A stretch of DNA of 22,440 nt from Nitrospira sp. UBA2083 (GTDB lineage: Bacteria; Nitrospirota; Nitrospiria; Nitrospirales; Nitrospiraceae). Under the pieces are notes generated by a model. The model ran no database searches, had not been told where the DNA came from, and was given only the letters and a program-made list of their open reading frames with translations. The translations under genes and the position numbers were made by a program. Positions 8,336 to 16,015 of this stretch are shown here, piece after piece. The stretch's first letter is position 1, and each line of letters opens with the position of its first letter. Where the stretch lies: NCBI GenBank assembly GCA_002331625.1, contig DCZN01000060.1, forward strand, positions 54,342-76,781, given 5' to 3'.

Positions 8336-8563
8336 CGGAGTGCTCCTTCGCCTAGCCTCCTATCGAACCATCGAACTTGGTGTAGCCTACACCTCTTTCT
8401 ATGAGGAAGGGAAGGGGAGGGGGCAAGGATGTGTATCGGACTCAAGTCGAAGAAGAATTTTGTCCAAACCGCTGCTCAACGGCAGTGTACTGAACTGAAC
8501 TGAAACACCTCCGGCTCTGATAGAGAACACGGTGCTTGTGCGCTGAAATGTGGATGTCGATGA
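8336..8563. other. Upstream region of the sigma-54 regulator gene, with palindrome
   Basis: No convincing gene lies between the regulator start and the cytochrome terminator. Positions 8379-8393 hold GGTGTAG-C-CTACACC, a 7-1-7 perfect inverted repeat about 45 bp upstream of the regulator's start codon and a candidate operator. TTCGAT is repeated directly at about 8364-8377. A purine-rich stretch spans 8401-8428. No clear -35/-10 pair was found. Confidence 0.4.
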
Positions 8564-8614
8564 GGAAAAAAGAAAGGCGAGCTGCCAGTCGAGAACATCG
8601 ACCAACAGCTCGCC
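8564..8614 (-). terminator. Rho-independent terminator of the mono-haem cytochrome gene
   Basis: On the minus strand GGCGAGCTG pairs perfectly with CAGCTCGCC (8606-8614 with 8576-8584). A nested GTCGA/TCGAC stem lies inside, and the tail reads TTTCTTTTTTCC. It begins 31 bp after the cytochrome stop codon. The stem, inner stem and U-rich tail make this a strong intrinsic terminator. Confidence 0.85.
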
Positions 8615-8645
8615 ATGATATAGACAAAGCCAACTTTCTTTGTCG

Positions 8646-9104
8646 CTATTCCTTATCCTTACAGAACGAGCGCTCGTAGGCGATGATCGTCCAGGCTTCT
8701 TCCTCGGTCAGCACGTTTCCCTTCACAAGAGCCGGCATACCGGTGCCTGGGCTCCCATTCTTGACGACCCAGAACAGCTCCCCGTCATTCCGCTTCTTGT
8801 GAAACTTGCAGTTCGTGAAGTTTCGAGGGCCCGGGGTCAACAACATGCCACCCGCACCGTCACCTTCTCCGGTCATGCCGTGACAATTCGCGCACGTGCC
8901 CTTGCCTTCGTAGAGTTCTTTTCCCTTGGCGAGGACATCCGGAGTGACTGTAATCGGACTCTTCAGTTTTCGTGCGTCACCGCGCTCCGTGTCCGGGACA
9001 CGTGGCTTCACGGGGTCTGACTCAGGGCCAGACCACCCTGCCGTACTCCATAAGGCAACGGCAACGAAGCTACACAACGTGACAATCAAACGCTTCCCTC
9101 TCAT
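8646..9104 (-). CDS. Small exported mono-haem cytochrome c
   Basis: A 152-residue protein. An N-terminal signal peptide (hydrophobic 6-22, probable cleavage near GWSG) is followed by a single class I cytochrome c domain. CANCH at 71-75 binds haem, and Met123 in GTGMPAL is the likely sixth ligand. The sequence CHGMTGEGDGAGG and the C-terminal helix WTIIAYERSF are typical of soluble periplasmic cytochrome c with fast electron shuttle roles. Extra cysteines at 99 and 148 could form a disulfide. AGGAGG at 9109-9114 lies 4 nt before the ATG. It appears monocistronic: a strong terminator follows, and a long hairpin separates it from the haemoglobin gene upstream. It may shuttle electrons to NirK or the di-haem cytochromes, which is inference from proximity. 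Confidence 0.92.
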   Translation of the reverse strand: MRGKRLIVTLCSFVAVALWSTAGWSGPESDPVKPRVPDTERGDARKLKSPITVTPDVLAKGKELYEGKGTCANCHGMTGEGDGAGGMLLTPGPRNFTNCKFHKKRNDGELFWVVKNGSPGTGMPALVKGNVLTEEEAWTIIAYERSFCKDKE

Positions 9105-9362
9105 GGTTCCTCCTTGGTGATACCACTGATGTTCCTACCAGATGACTGCTCGCGCTGCGCATCCGAAGGCACAAATTCCGTGTTCATGATAACATGACAT
9201 TATCCTAAGTTGCAGTGCCCATATGATGTGGAAAGTGATCAGATTTGAAGCATGCGTGAAGGCAGGCCTACCAACATGAGGACCTCACCGGTCCGGACCT
9301 CAGAGGTCCGGACCGGTGAGAGGCTAGCTTAGGACTATCGCAGTATTCACCACTGCAAGTTG
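9105..9362. other. Intergenic region between haemoglobin and cytochrome genes
   Basis: No gene is seen. It should hold the promoter of the cytochrome gene (minus strand). An inverted repeat TCATG-ATAA-CATGA at 9184-9197 is a weak operator candidate about 80 bp upstream of that gene. The long palindrome at 9284-9320 is listed separately. No sigma-54 site with correct spacing was found here. Confidence 0.4.
9284..9320. repeat. 17-bp-arm perfect hairpin between haemoglobin and cytochrome genes
   Basis: The left arm 9284-9300 (CTCACCGGTCCGGACCT) and the right arm 9304-9320 are exact reverse complements around a CAG loop. Each arm contains the self-complementary 10-mer GGTCCGGACC. It starts about 43 bp past the haemoglobin stop codon, so it may end or stabilise the nirK-haemoglobin transcript. 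There is no U-tract on either strand, so it is not a standard intrinsic terminator. It could be a REP-like mobile palindrome. Confidence 0.6.
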
Positions 9363-9806
9363 TCAGGGGACTTCAACGATATCTTTGTTCATGGGCCCGA
9401 GGACGGAGAGCAACTCGTCCTTTTCTTTCTTCGGCACGTTGAAGGTGTCCAACGCACTGACCAGGTCTTCCACGAGTGCGTTGAATGCAGCGGTGGTGAC
9501 CTTCATGCCCTTGTGCGTGGTCTTCATGTCTCGACCTGAGTAGGTGCAGGGGCCGCCGCTCGCTGCGCACACTTGTTCGACCAAGAGCCTATTGAGTTTC
9601 TTGAGATCGGCAGTGGCGAAATAGCCGTTGATGCGCTTGTCTGCGCCCACGTTGCCGATGAACTTGGTGACCACGGCTTGAATCGCGCCCTGTCCGCCCA
9701 GCCGCTCATAGAGCGACGCATCTGCGGCAAAGGACGTTGCGCTGCTCAGTGTCCAAGCGGCTGCTACGGCGACTACCATACTCATAATCTTCTTGCTCAA
9801 CGACAT
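9363..9806 (-). CDS. Exported truncated haemoglobin (group 1-like)
   Basis: A 147-residue protein with a signal peptide (hydrophobic 8-25, likely cleavage at SFAA-DAS) followed by a 2-over-2 truncated globin. Visible landmarks are [11 protein letters not shown] at the start of the fold, NGYFATAD in the B/C region, [11 protein letters not shown], and the proximal His98 in TTHKGMKV. Group 1 globins often handle NO and O2 (NO dioxygenation), usually in the cytoplasm, so an export signal is notable. Cysteines 80 and 87 could form a disulfide outside the cell. AAGGAG at 9815-9820 lies 8 nt before the ATG. It follows nirK by 61 bp on the same strand with no terminator between, so they are probably co-transcribed. 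Removal or buffering of NO made by NirK is a reasonable inference. Confidence 0.88.
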   Translation of the reverse strand: MSLSKKIMSMVVAVAAAWTLSSATSFAADASLYERLGGQGAIQAVVTKFIGNVGADKRINGYFATADLKKLNRLLVEQVCAASGGPCTYSGRDMKTTHKGMKVTTAAFNALVEDLVSALDTFNVPKKEKDELLSVLGPMNKDIVEVP

Positions 9807-9867
9807 ATCGGCTACTCCTTTGTGTGAGAATGAATTGACTGCAAGACCTCTGTACCCCGCTCATTCA

Positions 9868-10821
9868 TTACGGGTTCCAGGGAGTGTTGGGCATCAACTG
9901 ACCCTTATAGTCCTTGGGATTCTGGTTGGCGATCACCACGGCGATCGCACCGCGCAGCGCTCCCGTCAAGGAGTGGGTCACAACCGGATAGGCTCCTGGG
10001 TTGTCCACGATCATATCAAAGGTGGCACCGCTGCCTGGACCAACCACATAGGTCTGAACACCCTTGAAGTTGTTTGCCGGGTTGCCGCTCTCGTAGACAT
10101 TGTCCCAGATTTCAGCGATCGGATGGAGTGCCGAGAACTCGTTCGGACCGGCATTCACGAAATAGATCCGTACGCGTTCACCGACCTTGACCTCCAACGG
10201 TTCCCCCCCTGGGAAGAACGGGTGGTACTTGAAGATTCCGCCGTTGAAAATCGTGTTGTCCCACTTCCGATCAAACATCGCCTGCACATTGTCCGGGTTC
10301 TTCCAGAACTCGGACTGGACCAGGACGAATTCACGATCCGCCTTGGGCCAGGCACTGGCATCCTTCGGATCCACGATGATCGCTCCGAACATGCCACGGG
10401 CGACGTGTTGAATCATGGGGCTCGCGCCGCAGTGGTAGAAGAACACGCCGGGCTTCTTGGCCACAAAGGAGTACTTGTGTACGTCGCCGGGGCCAACCGT
10501 CTTGTGGTAGTTCTTCAAGAAGTCAAGCTCAGCTGCATGAAAGTCCATCGAATGCGGGAAGGAATTGTTCTTGTCCCCAATGAGGGTGAAGTTGACGGTG
10601 TCGCCTTCGGTGACCCGCACAACCGGGCCCGGCATCTGACCGTTGAAGGTCCAGGCTTTGTACTTCGTGCCATTGCCGTCGACGACGATTTCTGTTTCCA
10701 TCGCAGTAAACGTGACATCATGAACCTTGGCACCTGCGGCACCTGGCATCGTGATGCAGCCACTGGCTCCTAAGAGCACAGCAAGTGCTAGCGTGGGTGT
10801 GAGTAAACGAAACCTCTGCAT
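9868..10821 (-). CDS. nirK: Copper-containing nitrite reductase, lipoprotein form
   Basis: A 317-residue two-cupredoxin protein that reduces nitrite to nitric oxide at the outer face of the membrane. A lipoprotein signal (LLGASGC, Cys22) suggests lipid anchoring. Type 1 copper ligands are His90, Cys131, His139 and Met144 (HCGASPMIQHVARGM). Type 2 ligands are His95, His130 and, by alignment, His283 (VVTHSLTG). The catalytic pair is Asp93 (in PHSMDFH) and probably His233 (SALHPIAE). The Cys-to-His spacing in the type 1 site is one residue shorter than in the Alcaligenes enzyme. There is no fused cytochrome or extra cupredoxin domain. GGGAGG lies just before the ATG. It heads a two-gene unit with the exported haemoglobin. 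A long AT-rich upstream region suggests elaborate control. Related multicopper oxidases exist, but the full ligand set favours NirK. Confidence 0.9.
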   Translation of the reverse strand: MQRFRLLTPTLALAVLLGASGCITMPGAAGAKVHDVTFTAMETEIVVDGNGTKYKAWTFNGQMPGPVVRVTEGDTVNFTLIGDKNNSFPHSMDFHAAELDFLKNYHKTVGPGDVHKYSFVAKKPGVFFYHCGASPMIQHVARGMFGAIIVDPKDASAWPKADREFVLVQSEFWKNPDNVQAMFDRKWDNTIFNGGIFKYHPFFPGGEPLEVKVGERVRIYFVNAGPNEFSALHPIAEIWDNVYESGNPANNFKGVQTYVVGPGSGATFDMIVDNPGAYPVVTHSLTGALRGAIAVVIANQNPKDYKGQLMPNTPWNP

Positions 10822-10942
10822 AGTAGCCTCCCTTTAGATGTGTATGGAAAATAGACGCTGCACTGACGAACGCGGTGTTTTATTCCCCCTCTATCGCTCG
10901 ATGAGCAGGCGCCGGGTCAACTATCTATCAAATTTTGAAGAA

Positions 10943-10972
10943 AAAATACATGAATCTGAGCCAAGTAGGCAA
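10943..10972 (-). promoter_or_regulatory. Candidate sigma-70-type promoter for nirK
   Basis: On the minus strand TTGCCT (10967-10972) and TATTTT (10943-10948) are separated by 18 bp, each matching 4 of 6 consensus positions. It is about 120 bp before the nirK start codon. In AT-rich DNA such matches arise by chance, so this is tentative. Confidence 0.3.
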
Positions 10973-11033
10973 ATTTTTTTTCACATACCTTCGGACAAGA
11001 AGATGTCTCGCGCTGCGCTAAAACCGTTGCTGT

Positions 11034-11049
11034 AGCACAATGTGTACCA
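11034..11049 (-). promoter_or_regulatory. Candidate sigma-54 promoter for nirK
   Basis: On the minus strand TGGTACACATTGTGCT keeps the invariant GG and GC at correct spacing and matches 9 of 12 consensus positions. The predicted start is near 11023, leaving a leader of about 200 nt before nirK. Two inverted repeats lie 70-140 bp further upstream, where activator sites are expected. It is weaker than the site at 6761-6776. Confidence 0.35.
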
Positions 11050-11119
11050 TCTAGACTTGTCACGGGTCGGCACTGATGATTTCGTTGAACAGCAATAATT
11101 CAGCACATTGTTGGCAAAA

Positions 11120-11138
11120 GATACTATTTAACAGTATC
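11120..11138. promoter_or_regulatory. Inverted repeat upstream of nirK (candidate operator 1)
   Basis: GATACT-ATTTAAC-AGTATC is a 6-7-6 perfect inverted repeat lying 70-90 bp upstream of the sigma-54-like site. Its half-site GATACT also occurs in the repeat at 6850-6865. Confidence 0.45.
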
Positions 11139-11168
11139 CAGTGTTTGTTCTAAATAGAGAATCTAAAA

Positions 11169-11185
11169 AGATACACCCTGTATCT
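11169..11185. promoter_or_regulatory. Inverted repeat upstream of nirK (candidate operator 2)
   Basis: AGATACA-CCC-TGTATCT is a 7-3-7 perfect inverted repeat, 31 bp from the first one. The half-site AGATAC recurs in both arms of the repeat at 6850-6865, though there the arms face the other way. An NO- or redox-responsive regulator, or the sigma-54 activator of this window, could bind. Confidence 0.5.
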
Positions 11186-11345
11186 AATTCGATTCATAGT
11201 CCAATTGCTTACGAAGCATTGTGATGGAGAGGAGCTGGTCAGATCAGGGGAAGTGCATGAAACTCGGTTCCCGAAATGGTCGGCATAGGTCGCCATCGGC
11301 AGGCGAACCTTATTTCAATACGTAGGCCTGATGAGTGACGGCATC

Positions 11346-12362
11346 TTACGAGGATGTCATATTGTGTTGTGCGATGGCGACGTTTCGCCGAAGTCCATGA
11401 AGCTTTGTCCGCCGAATCGGGCTCTGATGAAACAGGGTTGCGAAAGTGGGTTCATCCAACTTTGAGAGGTCGTCCAAGTGTGGCGCAAGGGTTATTGGAG
11501 AAGGTTGGAATGCAGCTTCGCTCGTCGGTTCGGCGCGCAAATTGAACGGACACACATCGAGACAATCGTCACATCCAAAAATCTTGTTCCCCATGCCGCG
11601 CTGGAGGTCAGGAGCAATCATTTGCTCATCTCCGCGCAGCTCAATGGTGAGATAGGAGATACAGCGAGTGGCATCGACGACATAGGGTTGAATGATGGCC
11701 TTCGTCGGACAGGCTTGAATACAGAGGGTGCAGCTCCCGCAGAGATCGGTCGCCGGTTCATCCGCGACTAACTCCAATGTGGTCAACACTTCCCCCAGCA
11801 GCAGCCATGAACCATGCTCGGCCGACACAAGATTGGAATGTTTGCCGATCCATCCTAGACCAGCCTGCTCCGCCCAGGCCTTTTCCATGATAGGACCTGT
11901 GTCCGCATAGGATCGGGTTTGAGTATCGGGTGCGAGGAGCAAAATCCGCTGCTCCAGCTGCTTCAGCTTTGTGCTGAAGACCTTGTGATAGTCCTTTCCC
12001 CATGCGTATCGCGCAATGCGCCCATGGCCAGGCTGTTCATTGGCTCGGTGTTCGGTGAGATACGTCATTCCTACGGAAATGAGTGATCGGCAGCCCGGCA
12101 GGACTCGACGAGGATCGGCGCGCTTCTCCGGCGTCCGTTCCAGCCAGGCCATCGTTCCGTGATAACCTCGTTGGAGCCATACTCTCAGACGGTCGTAGAG
12201 CAAGTGGGTGACTCGAGTAGTGACTGGCCTTGGATCGGCGTCCGGCTGTTCGCTGACAGCTGATCGCTGATCGCGTTCACCAATCCGCGCGATCCCCACC
12301 GCATCAAATCCCAGTGCGCGCGCTTCTTGTTTAATGGCCTCAGCGAGAGATGGGAGATTCAT
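11346..12362 (-). CDS. queG: Epoxyqueuosine reductase
   Basis: A 338-residue cytoplasmic, cobalamin-dependent iron-sulfur enzyme that converts epoxyqueuosine to queuosine in tRNA, the last step of the pathway. Two [4Fe-4S] clusters are bound by Cys208, 211, 214, 218 (CGSCTLCIQACP) and by Cys234, 264, 267, 271 (CDDCLDVCPFN). SYADTGP carries the probable catalytic acid Asp154, and WIGKHSNL (171-178) is a family hallmark. The length fits the family minimum, without the C-terminal HEAT-like extension of some homologues. It starts 3 bp after the stop of the small cysteine-rich protein gene and shows no clear ribosome site of its own, so translation is probably coupled. Confidence 0.95.
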   Translation of the reverse strand: MNLPSLAEAIKQEARALGFDAVGIARIGERDQRSAVSEQPDADPRPVTTRVTHLLYDRLRVWLQRGYHGTMAWLERTPEKRADPRRVLPGCRSLISVGMTYLTEHRANEQPGHGRIARYAWGKDYHKVFSTKLKQLEQRILLLAPDTQTRSYADTGPIMEKAWAEQAGLGWIGKHSNLVSAEHGSWLLLGEVLTTLELVADEPATDLCGSCTLCIQACPTKAIIQPYVVDATRCISYLTIELRGDEQMIAPDLQRGMGNKIFGCDDCLDVCPFNLRAEPTSEAAFQPSPITLAPHLDDLSKLDEPTFATLFHQSPIRRTKLHGLRRNVAIAQHNMTSS

Positions 12363-12365
12363 CAG

Positions 12366-12734
12366 TTAGTGCTGAGCGGAGCAGTCAAATCGGACACTGA
12401 AGTGGGCGGAACAGCGGATGGATCGGCATGAGCCGCAGGTTCCCGTAACTCGTGTTTTCCAATCCGTCTCCTTCTCATCGAATCGACACTGAGTATTCCC
12501 ACCTTTCGATATGGTGGTCCAGGGTTGCTTGGTCCCAGGAATAGTGGCGACCCGGCATCCTTCGGGGAACGGAACCTGACAGGGGCGTGCGGTCTCACCC
12601 TTATCCATGGCGAAGCTGCACGACAACTCTGTGGTTGCTCCTGCGTCCTCCATCTCTTGAGCATAAGTGAAAGAAGTCAGCATTATCAGCAGAAGAGCAA
12701 CACATAACAGCAAGAGCCTCTGTTTTGATCTCAT
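12366..12734 (-). CDS. Small secreted cysteine-rich protein, unknown function
   Basis: A 122-residue protein when started at the ATG at 12734; a longer frame to 12773 gives a poor N-terminus. A clear Sec signal peptide (MRSKQRLLLL then a hydrophobic run, cleavage near TYA-QEM) leaves a mature domain of about 96 residues with eight cysteines (39, 52, 60, 83, 100, 103, 108, 118). Eight cysteines in so small an exported domain suggests four disulfides, though CGSC near 100-103 could also bind metal. I do not recognise the family. It lies just upstream of queG (3-bp gap), probably one transcript, but no functional link to queuosine is apparent. It is divergent from the DGQHR gene. Confidence 0.75.
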   Translation of the reverse strand: MRSKQRLLLLCVALLLIMLTSFTYAQEMEDAGATTELSCSFAMDKGETARPCQVPFPEGCRVATIPGTKQPWTTISKGGNTQCRFDEKETDWKTRVTGTCGSCRSIRCSAHFSVRFDCSAQH

Positions 12735-12763
12735 GGCCGTCGATGGTAGCACAGTCCTTTGTC

Positions 12764-12792
12764 TTGCAGCCATGGAGAGGGCCGCGTAGAAT
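12764..12792 (+). promoter_or_regulatory. Candidate sigma-70 promoter of the DGQHR gene
   Basis: TTGCAG and TAGAAT are separated by 17 bp. The -10 matches 5 of 6 positions and the -35 only its TTG. It is placed about 38 bp before the start at 12830 and supports that start over the in-frame ATG at 12725, which lies upstream of the promoter. Confidence 0.4.
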
Positions 12793-12829
12793 TCGTCCGC
12801 GTGCTTCTATTCAAACCAATGGAGGCGTC

Positions 12830-13942
12830 ATGCTCGCGACACGAATTACGCAAAAAGAGGGTGCATTTTACTTCATCGCGTACAAGGCCGGTGAGCTCTT
12901 GGACAAGGTTCGGTTCACCAGCCGATACTACTTTGAGGGTGAAGAGATTGCCCAGGCCAAGATTTCCGAGCACGATGAAGTGGCGCAGTTCATCGCGGGG
13001 ATTGAACGGAGCGAGAAGGGATTTCAACGGGTCTTGAATCGCCAGAAGATTAAACAGATCGTCAATTTTTATGAAACCGTCGTGGCCCAACCAATGATTC
13101 CCGGCACCGTGCTGCTCTTTACCGACGAAACCCTTCGCTTCCAAAAGGTGGATGGGTCGGAGTCCATCGGACACCTAAGCGAACCGAAGGGGAAGTATCT
13201 GGTGATCGACGGGCAACATCGACTCGCGGGGCTTCACTTTTTCCATGAAAAACATCCGGAGCAAAGCGCGCAGGTCGAGGTACCGTGTCTCTTGTTCGAC
13301 GGACGAAGCGCCGACTTTGCCACCGAGATGTTCGTGATCATCAACTCGACCCACACACGGATTAACCGATCGCACCTGGTCGATCTCTACGAAAAGGTAT
13401 CCTGGGAGAGTCCTGAAAAGAAATTCACGGCCAAGGTCGTGAACCTGTTATACGGTGAGCCGGACTCGCCGCTCCAGTACAAGATCAACCGCCTTGGAGG
13501 ACGGAGCAAACAGGAAAAGTGGATTCTTCAGTCGGAAGTCTTTAACGAACTGCTGAAAGTCGTCACGGTCCATAAGCGCTGGATCGATTCGCATCTGGGG
13601 ATGAAGCCGGATCGGTGTTACGCCTTGGTGCGGGACTACTTGAAAGGCGTGAAGGACGTGATGGGAGACGTTTGGGGGCAGAACGAGCGGTATATGTTCA
13701 CGCGCGACGTGACGCTCAAGGCGCTGATCCGCGTGTTGGACGACCTGATCGTCGATCGAAAGCTCATCAGCGACTGGGATGAGCAACGCTCGCACAAACC
13801 CTTTGCTGAAATCGTCAAGCCGTGGGCTCCTCTGACCAAGGAATTCCGCGCCGAGGGATTTTACGAGCGGTTTCCGGCAAAAGGCCAACTCGAACGGGTT
13901 CGGAAGATTCATCAGCGGCTGCTGGATGCGATTGTTGGATAA
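12830..13942 (+). CDS. DGQHR-domain protein (DndB/DpdB-like), stand-alone
   Basis: A 370-residue cytoplasmic protein. The ATG at 12830 has GGAGG 4 nt upstream (12821-12825). The family signature DGQHR lies at 127-131 within LVIDGQHRLAGLHFF, and a second typical block, INSTHTRINRSHLVDLYE, follows about 50 residues later. DGQHR proteins include DndB, the repressor or accessory factor of phosphorothioate DNA modification, and DpdB of 7-deazaguanine DNA modification. They have a ParB/Srx-like fold. The length fits DndB. No other dnd, dpd or restriction gene is in this window, so it may be an orphan with a different role. queG is nearby, but it acts on tRNA, so the link to deazaguanine chemistry may be chance. 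The SRPBCC gene overlaps its 3' end, implying a shared transcript. Confidence 0.85.
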   Translation: MLATRITQKEGAFYFIAYKAGELLDKVRFTSRYYFEGEEIAQAKISEHDEVAQFIAGIERSEKGFQRVLNRQKIKQIVNFYETVVAQPMIPGTVLLFTDETLRFQKVDGSESIGHLSEPKGKYLVIDGQHRLAGLHFFHEKHPEQSAQVEVPCLLFDGRSADFATEMFVIINSTHTRINRSHLVDLYEKVSWESPEKKFTAKVVNLLYGEPDSPLQYKINRLGGRSKQEKWILQSEVFNELLKVVTVHKRWIDSHLGMKPDRCYALVRDYLKGVKDVMGDVWGQNERYMFTRDVTLKALIRVLDDLIVDRKLISDWDEQRSHKPFAEIVKPWAPLTKEFRAEGFYERFPAKGQLERVRKIHQRLLDAIVG

Positions 13943-14519
13943 AGGAACAGGAACGTTGCGGGCGATTCTCTCGCTGCTTGTCGGAGCAGGCCTGTTCTGC
14001 CTCACCGTGATTGGATCACCCGGAGCGCTGGCAGCCGAGACGGATCGTCTGGACGTCAGCAAGGAGCCAGGTGGGGGAGTCCGTGCGACGGCACAGGTCT
14101 TCTTTCCAGCCAAACCGGCGATCGTTCAGGCGCTGTTGACCGATTATCAGCATTGGCCGGATTTATTCCAAGTGAAGATGCGGGTCGCTGAGTTCACGAT
14201 GCATGCAGGAGCAGCGAGGGTGGATCTTCGCATCGATCATTCCTTGATGCCTGGCGAGCGTCGCCTCATCACAGAATCACGGACATTGCCAACAGGGGGC
14301 CTGGTGACCGACCTCAAGGGCGGGGATTTCAAGCGCTATCACCGGGTCTGGAAGCTGGCACCCGCTGATGGAGGGAGTCAGACATATGCCGACTTTGAGC
14401 TGGTGGTTGAAATTGAATCCCTCGTGCCGGATTGGATGGTGGCGATTGCCATGCGCCAGGAACTGGAAGCGCATTTCCGTATCGTCAAGCAGAAGGTGGT
14501 CGAGCGCTCCAACCGGTAA
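13926..14519 (+). CDS. Exported SRPBCC (START/polyketide-cyclase-like) protein
   Basis: A 197-residue protein with a signal peptide (hydrophobic stretch about 12-36, ending GALAAE) followed by a domain of about 155 residues. It shows the SRPBCC pattern: an early beta strand with VFFPAKPAIVQALLTDYQHWPDLF, central strands, then the long C-terminal helix MVAIAMRQELEAHFRIVKQKVVE. Such domains bind hydrophobic ligands such as lipids or quinones. A periplasmic lipid or quinone binder is inferred, but no catalytic residues can be named. The ATG at 13926 lies inside the DGQHR gene (17-bp overlap). A TTG at 13956 preceded by GGAACAGGA is an alternative start and would give a more compact signal peptide. 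It is followed 32 bp later by thiE. Confidence 0.8.
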   Translation: MRLLDKGTGTLRAILSLLVGAGLFCLTVIGSPGALAAETDRLDVSKEPGGGVRATAQVFFPAKPAIVQALLTDYQHWPDLFQVKMRVAEFTMHAGAARVDLRIDHSLMPGERRLITESRTLPTGGLVTDLKGGDFKRYHRVWKLAPADGGSQTYADFELVVEIESLVPDWMVAIAMRQELEAHFRIVKQKVVERSNR

Positions 14520-14551
14520 CGGCTACGATGCAGACTTCGATGGAGAAAAAG

Positions 14552-15979
<1,428 letters not shown>

Positions 15980-16015
15980 GAACTCCCGATCGACGCTTCA
16001 CGAGATACGTTCACG

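Larger units (their letters stand above)
10822..11345. other. 524-bp AT-rich regulatory region upstream of nirK
   Basis: No supportable gene is present. The 65-codon reading frame on the plus strand at 10838-11035 has no ribosome site and no protein-like features. The stretch from about 10915 to 11215 is clearly more AT-rich than its surroundings. It holds a sigma-70-like promoter candidate (10943-10972), a sigma-54-like site (11034-11049) and two inverted repeats (11120-11138, 11169-11185), listed separately. An imperfect hairpin GGTCGCC/GGCGAACC at 11291-11312 is followed by TTATTT on the plus strand. It lies downstream of the queG stop but has its T-rich side on the wrong strand for queG. 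Confidence 0.5.

Noticed and set aside
8623..8644. GACAAAG/CTTTGTC inverted repeat just after the small cytochrome gene
   Set aside because: It lacks a U-tract and is AT-rich. The adjacent GC-rich hairpin with U-tail at 8564-8614 explains termination.
9793..10773. Long open frame (326 codons) on the plus strand
   Set aside because: It is fully antisense to nirK, whose copper ligands are all in place. The translated protein has no recognisable motif.
10838..11035. 65-codon plus-strand frame upstream of nirK
   Set aside because: It lies in AT-rich regulatory DNA, has no ribosome site and looks like random translation.
12725..12829. N-terminal extension of the DGQHR protein by 35 residues
   Set aside because: It lies across the promoter region, is Arg/Pro-rich and lacks a ribosome site, while GGAGG fixes the start at 12830.
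14400..14551. TPP riboswitch ahead of thiE
   Set aside because: This stretch is coding sequence of the SRPBCC gene plus a short gap. No conserved thi-box pattern was seen.
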